Source: CADEEN01 sp963740395
Lineage (GTDB): Bacteria > Pseudomonadota > Gammaproteobacteria > Burkholderiales > Burkholderiaceae_C
Length of the DNA: 64,000 nt
NCBI GenBank assembly: GCA_963740395.1
Contig: CAVUEP010000001.1
Coordinates: 15,328-79,327 of the forward strand
Reading direction: 5' to 3'
A program made the position numbers and the translations under genes. Under the pieces are notes generated by a model, which worked only from the letters and a program-made list of their open reading frames with translations, did not search any database and was not told the DNA's origin. This document shows positions 10,160 through 18,501 of this stretch, in pieces (position 1 is the first letter of the stretch; each line of letters opens with the position of its first letter).

Positions 10160-11640
10160 ATGAAGTTCGGCGACATCACGAAGATCAAGGCGCTGGAGAC
10201 GCCGAGCGGTTTCCGCGACAACCTCCAGCGCCTGGGCATCGACATGCCCTGCGACGACATCGTCGAGTCGGGCCCAGGTGCGCCGCTCGCGGCGGCGCTG
10301 ACCGTGGGCCCGCTGAACGTCGGCAACCGTTTCGCCATCCAACCGATGGAAGGCTGGGACGGCACTAGCGACGGCAAGCCCAGCGACAACACGGTCCGGC
10401 GCTGGCGCCACTTCGGCCTCTCGGGCGCCAAGCTGATCTGGGGCGGCGAGGCGGTGGCGGTGCGCCCCGACGGGCGCGCCAATCCGAACCAGCTGGTGAT
10501 GAGCGCCGACAACCAGTCCAGCATCGCGGCGCTGCGCGACACCTGGTCGCCGCGCACCGCGAGGCGATGGGCGACGATGCCGGCCTCGTGATCGGATTGC
10601 AGCTCACGCATTCGGGGCGCTTCTGCAAGCCCAACGACCAGCACGCGCTTCGAGCCGCACATCCTGTACCGGCACCCGATCCTCGATCGCAAGTTCCACA
10701 CTGCGCACGACCATCCGCTGCTGACCGACGGCGAGATTCGCGCCTTGATCGACGACTACGTGATCGCCGCGCAAGCGGGCCTGGGACAGCGGCTACGAGT
10801 TCGTCGATCTCAAGCATTGCCACGGCTACCTCGGCCACGAATTCCTGTCGGCCAAGACGCGGCCCGGCGAGTTCGGCGGCTCGCTGGAGAACCGCACGCG
10901 CTTTCTTGCGCGAACTGGTGGCCGGCATTCGCGCCGAGGCGCCGGGCCTGGAGATCGGCGTGCGCGTCTCGGCCTTCGACTTCGTGCCGTTCAAGCCCGA
11001 TCCGGCACAGGCCGAAGCCGACGAGCTGGGCCCGGGCGTGCCCGACGACTACGCGGCCTGCCTGCCCTATCGCTATGGCTTCGGCGCCGACGAGGCCGAC
11101 GCCGATCGAGCCCGACCTGTCCGAAACCCGCGCCTTCCTCGACGATCGCGCAAGGCCTGGGCATCCGCCTGATCAACATCACGCTGGGCAGCCCCTACTA
11201 CAACCCGCATCTGACGCGCCCGGCGCTGTACCCGCCGTCCGACGGCTACCAGCCGCCCGAGGATCCGCTGATCGGCGTGATGCGCCATCTGGACACGGTG
11301 CGCGATCTGAAGCGCGCCTTTCCGCGAGCTCGCCTTCATGGGCAGCGGCTACACCTACCTGCAGGAGTTCCTGCCCAATGTGGCGCAGGCGGTGGTGCGC
11401 GAAGGCTGGGTCGATTTGGTCGGCCTGGGCCGCATGGTGCTGGCCTACCCGGAGCTGCCGGCCGACGTGCTGGCCGGCCGGGCCGTGCAGCGCAAGCGCC
11501 TGTGCCGCACCTTCAGCGACTGCACCACGGCGCCGCGCAACGGCCTGGTGTCGGGCTGCTATCCGCTCGACGCGCATTACAAGAAGTCGCCCGAGATGGC
11601 GAAATTGACCGCGGCGAAGAAGGCCGCTCACCTGGCCTGA
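10160..11640 (+). pseudogene. NADH:flavin oxidoreductase, old yellow enzyme family (about seven apparent frameshifts)
   Basis: Joining frames reconstructs a nearly full-length flavoprotein. It starts MKFGDITKIKALETPSGF, then reads NRFAIQPMEGWDG, SGAKLIWGGEAVAVRPDGR, IGLQLTHSGRFCKPND, LKHCHGYLGHEFLSAKTR, GIRLINITLGSPYYNP, FMGSGYTYLQEFLPNVA and a Cys-containing tail CRTFSDCTTAPRNGL to the stop at 11640. Frame changes occur near 10541, 10645, 10771, 10908, 11101, 11147 and 11325, mostly consistent with single-base insertions. The protein between the breaks is well conserved, so either the sequence is locally poor or decay is very recent. OYE-like enzymes reduce activated C=C bonds using FMN and NAD(P)H. 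It is in the transporter operon, 12 bp after the cupin. Confidence 0.8.
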
Positions 11641-11651
11641 GCCTGCGCAGC

Positions 11652-12371
11652 ATGAGCTTGCTGGGCCGCGGCGTGGTGGCAATCTGGCATGGCCTGAAGG
11701 ACGTAGGCCGCTTGGGCTTCTACGAGTGGCACAACACCGAGCACATGCCCGAGCGTGCGGCCATTCGCGGCTTCCTGCGCGGCCGCCGCTACATGGACAG
11801 CAACCAGCCGGCCGAGCTGTTGACGCTGTACGAGACGCTCGACACCGACGTCCTGACCAGTCCTGCGTACCTGGAGCGGCTCAACGCCCCGACGCCGTGG
11901 ACGGTCGAGTCCATCCGCGCCTTCAACCATCTCTCGAGGGCCCTGGCCGAGGTGGTATTCAGCCGCGCGACAGGCGACGGCGCGGTCATGCGCGCCTTCA
12001 AGTTCGACGTCGCGGGCGGTGACGCGCCGGGTATCCGTGAGCGGCTCATCCACCGGCTGCAATCGATTCGCCTGGTCGAGGGTGTCGTCGGCGTCCACCT
12101 GTGCGCGACGAAAATCGACGCCAGCGCCATTCAGTCCGTGGAGAAGAAGGGCCAGGTGCTGGACCAGCCGGCCGCGTGGACGGTATTGATCGAGTTCGGC
12201 GCGGACCAGCATGACATCGGTGCCGGCCATCCGATGCAGGCAGACCTGCTCGGCGCGGAGGCAGGGATCACGGAGCTGCGGTCCAATGTCTTCCACCTTC
12301 AGTACCAGGTGCTCGGCATCGAGCTGACGCGTTCGGCCGCGGCCGAGGGCCCTCAAGGCGTGCGGCGGTAG
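11652..12371 (+). CDS. EthD-like / dimeric alpha-beta barrel protein
   Basis: The 239-aa product looks like two stacked ferredoxin-like alpha-beta barrel repeats. The first contains FYEWHNTEHMPERAAIRGFL, similar to the WH-TEH-PER signature of EthD-type proteins; the second (RAFKFDVAGGDAPG onward) is weaker. Such domains occur in small accessory proteins and in some monooxygenases or isomerases of aromatic catabolism, and the function here is unknown. It starts 11 bp after the flavin oxidoreductase stop and is the last gene of the transporter cluster. Its 3' end overlaps folA, on the other strand, by 19 bp. Confidence 0.7.
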   Translation: MSLLGRGVVAIWHGLKDVGRLGFYEWHNTEHMPERAAIRGFLRGRRYMDSNQPAELLTLYETLDTDVLTSPAYLERLNAPTPWTVESIRAFNHLSRALAEVVFSRATGDGAVMRAFKFDVAGGDAPGIRERLIHRLQSIRLVEGVVGVHLCATKIDASAIQSVEKKGQVLDQPAAWTVLIEFGADQHDIGAGHPMQADLLGAEAGITELRSNVFHLQYQVLGIELTRSAAAEGPQGVRR

Positions 12372-12859
12372 GTCACGAACGCGTAGCGCGTGCCGTCGGC
12401 ACCGCGCTGTTCGTCGCGCTGGACCTCGGCGAATACGGTGCGGTCGAAGGCCGGAAAGTGGGTATCGGCGGCGTCGAATGTGGTGTCGATCTCCGTCAGC
12501 ACCAACTCGTCGGCCAGGGGCAGGGCCGATGCATACAACTCACCGCCGCCGATCACGAAAACCTTGGCGGCGTCGGTGCACATGGCCAGTGCAGCCTCCA
12601 ACGAGGCCGCGACCTCGGCTCCGTCAGCACGCCACGCCGCGTCGCGCGTGAGCACGATATTGCGCCGCCCCGGCAAGGGCCGGAATCTTGCCGGCAGCGA
12701 GTCCCAGGTCTTGCGCCCCATGATCACGGGGCAGCCCATTGTCACGGCGCGAAAGTGCTCTTGGTCCGCGCGCTCATGCCACAGCAGCGCGCCGCCGCGG
12801 CCGATGGCGCGCCGACTATCCAGCGCGGCGATCAGGGCCAGGGTCGGGCGCTTGCTCAT
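12353..12859 (-). CDS. folA: Dihydrofolate reductase
   Basis: This 168-aa enzyme reduces dihydrofolate to tetrahydrofolate with NADPH. Diagnostic segments are TLALIAALDSRRAIGRGGALLW at the N-terminus, MGCPVIMGRKTWDSLP, RRNIVLTRD and VFVIGGGELYASALP. ATG at 12857-12859 was chosen because it overlaps the stop of the upstream EamA gene (ATGA) and begins MSKRPTLALIAA. An Arg/Leu context replaces part of the usual WHLPADL loop (LLWHERADQEHFR), still compatible with the family. It is the last gene of a four-gene minus-strand operon. Confidence 0.94.
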   Translation of the reverse strand: MSKRPTLALIAALDSRRAIGRGGALLWHERADQEHFRAVTMGCPVIMGRKTWDSLPARFRPLPGRRNIVLTRDAAWRADGAEVAASLEAALAMCTDAAKVFVIGGGELYASALPLADELVLTEIDTTFDAADTHFPAFDRTVFAEVQRDEQRGADGTRYAFVTYRRTP

Positions 12860-13762
12860 GGCGCAGGATTGTCGCCGCGCCCGCGCCGCCACCGTGCGCC
12901 GGTGGCGCTGGCGATGGCGAGCGCGATCAGCAATGCCGCCAGCCAGTCCGTGGCTTGAGGCACCTCGCCAACGACGAGCGTGGCCGAGGCGATGCCCACC
13001 AGGGGCACTGCCATCACGGAGAACGCGCTCGCCTGCGCCGGCAGCGCGCGCGCCAGGCCAAACCAGATGACCTGCGCATAGCCGAAGTTCAGGAAAACAC
13101 CGTAGGCCAGCGACCACCACGTCGCTGCGTGCCATTCGGCCCAGCGCGGCCAGGGTTCGACCAGCGGCGCCAGGAGCCAGAACACGATGGAGCCATAGAG
13201 CATCATCCAGACTGTCACGGTCTCGGTTGGCAGCTGCAGCATGCTGCGCCGCATCAGCACCGTGCCCAGCGCCCAGCACAGCGCGGCCGCCTGCAGCCAA
13301 AGAATGCCGATCGGCCGCCCGGCCAGGGCCAGCAACTCGTTGGCGGCGAGCAGACCCACCGCCGCGCTCGCCGCGACCACCGACACCCAGGAGCGCGGGG
13401 TCATGCGTTCGCCGAACAGCAACGCGGCCAGCAGCACGGTCCAGACCGGCATCGTGAAGGCCAGGATGCCCGCGCGCCCCGCCGGCAGTTGCGACAAGCC
13501 GATGATCGAGCACAGGTGCCAGCCGATGATGTTGGGCAGCGCCAGCCAGACCAGCCGCGCAGGCCTGCATGCCCGTGACGACGAGCGACGCACCGCGCCA
13601 CGAGAAGAAGGCAACGAGTACGAGCGTGCCGCCACCCATCGTCAGGGCCCGAAAGTACAGCGGGCTGACCTCACGCAGCGAGAACTTCATCATCGGCCAG
13701 TTCAGCCCCCACAGCAGCGTGAGCGTGCCGAGCAGGAGCCACTGACGCCGCGTCAACGTCAT
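12856..13762 (-). CDS. EamA/DMT-family transporter (one apparent frameshift)
   Basis: A drug/metabolite-type exporter of about 300 residues with ten predicted helices in two EamA repeats. The N-terminal part reads MTLTRRQWLLLGTLTLLWGL, then a frame change near 13560 (context CCGCGCAGGCCTGCATG) leads to LVWLALPNIIGWHLCSIIGL and on to the C-terminus. The break lies at the end of helix 2 and both sides match the family, so it is likely a sequencing indel. Both ends overlap neighbours by 4 bp (ATGA), coupling it to the other EamA gene upstream and folA downstream. Substrate unknown. Confidence 0.85.
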
Positions 13763-14679
13763 CGCGACGGACGCGAAGAGACGACGATGCCGCCGACGAT
13801 CAGCGCAAAGGCCATGGCGTGGTAGCTGCGCGGCGCTTCGCCCAGCAGCAGGGCAGACAGCAGTGCGGCGAACAACGGCGTCAGGTTGGCGAAGAACGAG
13901 GCGAGCGCGGGCCCGCCCAGCGCGATGCCCAGGCCCCAGCAGCGGTAGGCCAGGATCGACGGCCCGATCGCGAGGAACAGCAGTGCAGCGAACAGCCAGG
14001 CGTTGCGCCAGTCGATCGCGGCGTAATCGAGCAGTACCGCCTCGCCCGCCGCGGCAGTGCCGGCCGCCAGCAGCCCGAACAGCATCTGCACCAGCAGAAT
14101 GCCGGCCCAGCCCCAGGCTTGGAGTGTTTCGCGCGGGGGCGGCCGCAGGCCCGGCGGCGGTTGTGCCAGCAGCCAGCTGTAGGTGGCCCAGCACAGCGCG
14201 GCGATCAGGATGTAGACGTCACCCGCGACCAGTTGCACCTGCACCAAGGTCGCCCAGGACCCGCGCGAAACCACCAGCACGACGCCAGCCAGCGACAGCA
14301 CCGCGCCCGCGATCTGCCGCCGCGTCGGGTGCTGCCCGAATCCGACCGCGCCCACGGCAAGCATCCACAGCGGCATCGACGCCGCGATCAGCGTCACGTT
14401 CAGCGGTGTGGTCGTGGTCAGCGCGAGGTACTGGAACGCGTTGTAGGCGCCCACGCCCAGGCAGCCGATCGCCAACAGGTAGCGCCAGGCCGACGAAATC
14501 GCCCGCCAGTCGCGCAGCGCATGCCAGCCCAGCGGTGCCAAGAGCAGGGCGGCGAGCACCCAACGCGAGAAGTTCAGCGTCTGCGGCGGGATGTGGCCCA
14601 CGAGCAGGCGGCCGACCACGGCATTGCCGGCCCACATCAGCGGCGGGACCGTCATCAACAGGGCCGTGCGCGCCTTCAT
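13759..14679 (-). CDS. EamA/DMT-family transporter
   Basis: This 306-aa inner-membrane protein has ten hydrophobic helices in two EamA repeats, beginning MKARTALLMTVPPLMWAGNA with the family motif PPLMWAGNAVVGR. I chose the ATG at 14677-14679 since it overlaps the stop of the DUF2007 gene (ATGA), while an upstream extension would run through that gene. It is a paralogue-like neighbour of the next transporter (13762-12856); they might be a heteromeric or duplicated pair. Family members export amino acids, metabolites or drugs; the substrate here is unknown. Confidence 0.9.
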   Translation of the reverse strand: MKARTALLMTVPPLMWAGNAVVGRLLVGHIPPQTLNFSRWVLAALLLAPLGWHALRDWRAISSAWRYLLAIGCLGVGAYNAFQYLALTTTTPLNVTLIAASMPLWMLAVGAVGFGQHPTRRQIAGAVLSLAGVVLVVSRGSWATLVQVQLVAGDVYILIAALCWATYSWLLAQPPPGLRPPPRETLQAWGWAGILLVQMLFGLLAAGTAAAGEAVLLDYAAIDWRNAWLFAALLFLAIGPSILAYRCWGLGIALGGPALASFFANLTPLFAALLSALLLGEAPRSYHAMAFALIVGGIVVSSRPSR

Positions 14680-14981
14680 GGCGGCATCGCCGCGCCGCAT
14701 TGCCAGCACTGCTCGAAGGGGCCCTCGATGCGCTCGTGGCAGTTGCGGCACACCCAATGCCGCCAGGCTGGCCGCTGCAGTTGTGCGAGCAGCGCACGCG
14801 CCTCGTCGACCCGCTCGTCGTCATGGATCCACACTTCCGGCAGGGCCTGGTCGGGCGGAATCTCGCCGGCAATGCTGCCGGCGTACGCGCGCTGTACGCT
14901 GACCTCGAAGCCGGCGTGCTCGAGCATGTCGCGCCACAGCGAGGCCAGAGCGAGATTCGGGGCTTGGACGAGGCGTTTCAC
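14676..14981 (-). CDS. DUF2007 domain-containing protein
   Basis: This is a small 101-aa protein. Residues 1-65 (MKRLVQAPNLALASLWRDML, VQRAYAGSIAGEIP, VWIHDDERVDEA) match the DUF2007 fold described as a putative signal-transducing, PII-like domain. The C-terminus carries a zinc-ribbon-like pair, VCRNCHERI and CWQCGAAMPP (two CxxC motifs). It heads the operon DUF2007 - EamA - EamA - folA with 4-bp overlaps at every junction. No ligand or partner is known. Confidence 0.82.
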   Translation of the reverse strand: MKRLVQAPNLALASLWRDMLEHAGFEVSVQRAYAGSIAGEIPPDQALPEVWIHDDERVDEARALLAQLQRPAWRHWVCRNCHERIEGPFEQCWQCGAAMPP

Positions 14982-15068
14982 CAGGGCGGCAGGGGGTCGT
15001 CACGCATGTGGGATTCTCGCTGCTCGCGTAACCTTCGGCTTTTGTGCAGTGACCCCAGGAGCATCGTG

Positions 15069-16052
15069 ATGAGCAAAGCCATTCAGATTCAGCAGTACGG
15101 CGGCCCCGAGGTGATGAAGATGATCGACGTCGAGGTCGGTGAGCCCGGCGCCGGCGAGGTGCGCATCCGCCACCATGCCTGCGGCCTGAACTTCATCGAT
15201 GTCTACCAGCGCACGGGGTTGTATGCGAATCCGCTGCCGTTGAATCTGGGCATGGAGGGCGCGGGCGTGATCGAGGCCGTGGGCGCAGGCGTCACGCACC
15301 TGAAGAAGGGTGATCGCGCGGCTTATGCCGCCAACCCGCCGGGCAGCTACAGCGAAGTGCGCGTGATGCCCGCCAAGACGGTGTGCAAGCTGCCCGACAG
15401 CATCGCCTTCGACACCGCGGCGGGCATGATGCTCAAGGGCCTGACGGCGCAGTACCTGCTCAAGCGCACGTTGCCGGTCGAGGGCCTGCACAAGGGCGAC
15501 TTCGTGCTCTTCCACGCTGCGGCTGGCGGCGTCGGCCTGATCGCATGCCAGTGGGCCAAGGCACTGGGCCTGCAGCTGATCGGCACGGCCGGCGGCGCCG
15601 CCAAGTGCGCCCTGGCGCTCGAGCATGGTGCGGCCCATGCCATCGATTACACCAAGGAAGACTTCGTCGCCCGCGTCAAGGACATTACCGGCGGCAAGGG
15701 CGTCAAGGTGGTCTACGACTCGGTCGGCAAGGACACCTTCGAGAAGGGCCTGGACTGCCTGCGCCCGTTCGGCCTGATGGCGGCCTTCGGCAACTCCTCG
15801 GGTCCGGTGGCGCCGTTCGCGCCTGGCATGCTCGGGCCCAAGGGCTCGTTGTACGTGACGCGCCAGACCTTGTTCACGCATATCGCGACACGCGAGGCCA
15901 CGCAGGCGATGGCCGACGAGTTGTTCACGGTGGTCGGCAGCGGCGCGGTGAAGATCCGCATCGACCAGCGCTATCCATTGGCTGAAGTGGCTGACGCCCA
16001 CCGCAATCTCGAGGCGCGCAAGACGACCGGCTCGACCGTGTTGACGCCCTGA
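15069..16052 (+). CDS. NADPH:quinone oxidoreductase, zinc-free MDR family
   Basis: The 327-aa protein belongs to the QOR branch of the medium-chain dehydrogenases, which reduce quinones or reactive enones with NADPH. The N-terminus reads MSKAIQIQQYGGPEVMKMID; the substrate domain holds CGLNFIDVYQRTGLY and the nucleotide-binding domain has the signature VLFHAAAGGVGLIACQWAK followed by IGTAGGAAKCALA. Structural zinc cysteines are missing, as in QorA. It is divergent from the DUF2007 operon across an 87-bp spacer and is followed by a 508-bp intergenic repeat region. Confidence 0.92.
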   Translation: MSKAIQIQQYGGPEVMKMIDVEVGEPGAGEVRIRHHACGLNFIDVYQRTGLYANPLPLNLGMEGAGVIEAVGAGVTHLKKGDRAAYAANPPGSYSEVRVMPAKTVCKLPDSIAFDTAAGMMLKGLTAQYLLKRTLPVEGLHKGDFVLFHAAAGGVGLIACQWAKALGLQLIGTAGGAAKCALALEHGAAHAIDYTKEDFVARVKDITGGKGVKVVYDSVGKDTFEKGLDCLRPFGLMAAFGNSSGPVAPFAPGMLGPKGSLYVTRQTLFTHIATREATQAMADELFTVVGSGAVKIRIDQRYPLAEVADAHRNLEARKTTGSTVLTP

Positions 16053-16128
16053 GGCTTGCACAGCGGGTTTTGATCGCAGCGCCCGGGCCCGTTGCCGCGT
16101 GCTTCCCTCGGCGCGTGCCGCGAGCGTA

Positions 16129-16210
16129 GGGTGGCCGCTTTCGCTCATGTCCCCCGACGACAGCCTCGCGGCTGCCGTCTCCTCCTTTACTTCGCTACAG
16201 CGGCCACCCC
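16129..16210 (+). repeat. Intergenic repeat element, copy 1
   Basis: This ~82-bp element is bounded by a perfect 10-bp inverted repeat (GGTGGCCGCT at 16130-16139, AGCGGCCACC at 16199-16208). It contains CGCTCATGTCCCCCG and CTCCTCCTTTACTTCGCT. A second, opposite copy lies at 16281-16363. It may be a dispersed palindromic element that acts as a bidirectional terminator between convergent genes. Confidence 0.7.
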
Positions 16211-16280
16211 ACGCCCGCGGCAGGCTGCATGGGTAGCCTTCGACGACGGCGAACCGCCGCTGCTGCCGGATCGGGCCGCT

Positions 16281-16363
16281 GGGGTGCACTGCGCAGCGAA
16301 GTAAGGGAGGAGGCGTCGGCCGCAGGCCGAGGCCGGGGGACATGAGCGGAGCAGGGCGCCCCA
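16281..16363 (-). repeat. Intergenic repeat element, copy 2 (inverted)
   Basis: This is the reverse-complement relative of 16129-16210. It contains AGCGAAGTAAGGGAGGAG and GGGGGACATGAGCG, matching copy 1 read on the other strand, with an internal GC-rich hairpin (GGCCGCAGGCC). Its ends also form an imperfect inverted repeat (CTGGGGTGC, GCGCCCCAG). By eye it is roughly 75-80% identical to copy 1. Confidence 0.7.
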
Positions 16364-16560
16364 GTGGCCTGATCCCGCGCCGGTGCAGGCACGCAAGGGC
16401 AAGCGAAGACGCGAACACGTTCGCAATTTGCGCCGCGAATGCTGCCCACTACCCAACATGCCCGCACGTCTGCAGTCCATTGCATCGCGGGCATAGGAGG
16501 CACGGTGGCCCAGTGCGCCTCGCGGACCACCCCGCAGATGCGATCGAACGTTGCTTGGCG

Positions 16561-17328
16561 TCAGACCTTGATTGCGCTGCGGTAGGCATGCCACGTGGCA
16601 TGCCCGAGCACCGGCCCGACGACCAGCAGCCCGGCAAACCACGGCAGCATTGCAGCCACGACCAGCAGCGTGATCAGGGCGCCCCAGAGCAGCATCACGC
16701 CCGGCTGCGTGAGCACCAGGCGCAGGCTGGTCAGGCCGGCAGTGATCGCGTCGACCGGGCGGTCCAGGATCATCGGCATTGCGACCACGCTGATGGCGAA
16801 GATCAGGCCGGCGAAGACCCCGCCCACTGCCAGGTAGGCGGCGATGAAGCCCAGGTTCTCGGGGTCGAGCAGGGCCCGGATCGAACCCTTGAAGTCGGGC
16901 ATGCCGTCGAAGCTGACCGCGAACACGACCAGCGCGGCGCGGCCCCACAGCATCTCCAGCACCAGCAGCACGAAGCCGAAGATGGCCAGGGCGCCGGTGC
17001 GCGTGTCCCAGGCCAGCAGCGAGTCGCCGAAGTCGGGCTTCTCGCCACGCTCCAGACATTGGCTGGCGCGGTACAGGCCCAGGCACAGGAAGGGCCCGAG
17101 CAGCAGGAACCCGGCCGACAGCGCGAGCAGGTAGGCCGCGGCGTTCTCGTAGACCTTCATCAGCACCCAGCCCATGACCATGAAGCAGCCGCCGTAGAAC
17201 AGGCCGATCCCCGGGCAACGCAGGAAGTCGCGCGCGCCCAGCTGCAACCAGCGAAACGGGTCGCTCCAGCGCAACGTATTGAGTTCGATCGCGCTCGGGG
17301 CGGTGGGTGCGGTAGGCAACTCGTCCAT
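16561..17328 (-). CDS. DUF2189 domain-containing membrane protein
   Basis: This 255-aa integral membrane protein has about six hydrophobic helices and the DUF2189 layout: a short soluble lead (LRWSDPFRWLQLGARDFLRC), GIGLFYGGCFMVMGWVLM, then FLLLGPFLCLGLYRASQ, and four more helices to HATWHAYRSAIKV. ATG at 17326-17328 gives a normal N-terminus (MDELPTAPTAPSAIEL). Function is unknown; proteins of this type are often near cytochrome-oxidase genes, but not here. It follows the FAD oxidoreductase stop by 2 bp, so it is probably cotranscribed. Confidence 0.85.
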   Translation of the reverse strand: MDELPTAPTAPSAIELNTLRWSDPFRWLQLGARDFLRCPGIGLFYGGCFMVMGWVLMKVYENAAAYLLALSAGFLLLGPFLCLGLYRASQCLERGEKPDFGDSLLAWDTRTGALAIFGFVLLVLEMLWGRAALVVFAVSFDGMPDFKGSIRALLDPENLGFIAAYLAVGGVFAGLIFAISVVAMPMILDRPVDAITAGLTSLRLVLTQPGVMLLWGALITLLVVAAMLPWFAGLLVVGPVLGHATWHAYRSAIKV

Positions 17329-17330
17329 GG

Positions 17331-18501
17331 TCAGATCACGTTGTGCTCGATCAGGCGCTCGTTGCGCAGCAGGCGTTCTGCGCCCAGCGGGGAGAGATCC
17401 AGGCCGGTGTAGCGGCCCCCGGCAATGCGCTCGGCCAGCGCGCTGCCGACGGCCGGCGCATGCTGCATGCCGTGGCCGGAAAAGCCGCAGGCGATGAAGG
17501 CATTGTCCCAGCCGGGCAGGGCGCCGACGACGGCGTTTTGGTCGAAGGCATTCATCTCGTAGTAGCCGGCCCAGGCTGAATGCACGCGCAGCGCCTCGAA
17601 GGCCGGGATGCGCGCGGCCAGGTGGGGCCAGATGACGTCGTCGAACAAGCCGTGATCGATGGCGTCGAGCGGGGCGTCGTCGGCATCGCTCGCCGCGCGG
17701 CGGCGCGCCGGCCAGGAAGTACGCGCCTTCGGGCCGCAGCCACACGCCAGACGGGTCGATGACCAGTGGGCAACCCGGCAGGGCGGCCGGCGACGAGAGC
17801 ACAAACACATCGCGCTTCTTCGCGCTCACCGGCAGCGCAAACCCCAGCTGCGCGGCCAGCGGCGCCGTCCAGGCGCCGGCGGCCAGCACGAGGGCATCCG
17901 CCTCAAAGCGCTTACCCTGCGCGTCGATCACGGCTCGCGCGCGGCCGGCATGGCCCTCGAGTGTGATGGCGTCGGCCTTGACGAACTTGGCACCGCAGGC
18001 GATGGCCTTGCGGCGAAACGCCGCGTGCAGGGCCGGGCCGTCGAACCAGCCTTCGCCGCGCGCCCCCCAGGCGCCCAGCGCGATGCCCGCGGTCGCCAGC
18101 CAGGGCCAGCGCGCCTGCAAGGTTGCGGCATCGAGCAACTCGATGTCGGCGCCGTTGGCGCGCTGCACCACGTGGTTCTGCTGCAGCTGCGCAGCCCCCG
18201 CCGCGCTGGCCAGGTAGAGGTAACCCGCCTCGACCAGGCCCAGTTCGGGCCGCTCGCCGTTGACGGCCAGCTCGTCGCCGACGCGGCGCAGGAAGGCCAG
18301 GCTGGCCTGCGACAGCGCGATGTTGATCGGGGTCGAGAATTGCTGGCGAATCGAGCTCGCCGACAATGCGCTCGAAGCCCGTGCGTAGCTCGGGTCGCGT
18401 TCGAGCACGGTCACGCCAATCTGGTGGTCGCGGGCCAGGAAACAGGCGCAGGCCGCGCCGATCACGCCCCCGCCCACGATCACTGTCTGGGATGTCTTCA
18501 T
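17331..18501 (-). CDS. FAD-dependent oxidoreductase, D-amino-acid-oxidase family (one apparent frameshift)
   Basis: This is a glycine-oxidase/DAO-type flavoprotein of about 389 residues. The N-terminus TVIVGGGVIGAACACFLAR is a GxGxxG FAD-binding fold; SALSASSIRQQFSTP and LVLAAGAWTAPLAAQLG are DAO-family motifs, and the C-terminal GFSGHGMQHAPAVG closes the FAD site. The frame changes near 17689 (context GCATCGCTCGCCGCG), between YFLAGAPPRGE and DADDAPLDAIDHGLF, consistent with a single-base indel. Its ATG shares the CATG at 18499-18502 with the divergent ornithine-cyclodeaminase-like gene. The substrate is probably an amine or amino acid. Confidence 0.87.

Larger units (their letters stand above)
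16053..16560. other. 508-bp intergenic stretch with inverted repeats
   Basis: There is no convincing gene between qor (+) and the DUF2189 gene (-), which converge here. About half of the stretch is two oppositely oriented copies of an ~83-bp element (annotated separately); the remainder, about 16364-16560, shows no codon-like conservation, RNA or promoter I can recognise. Confidence 0.7.
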
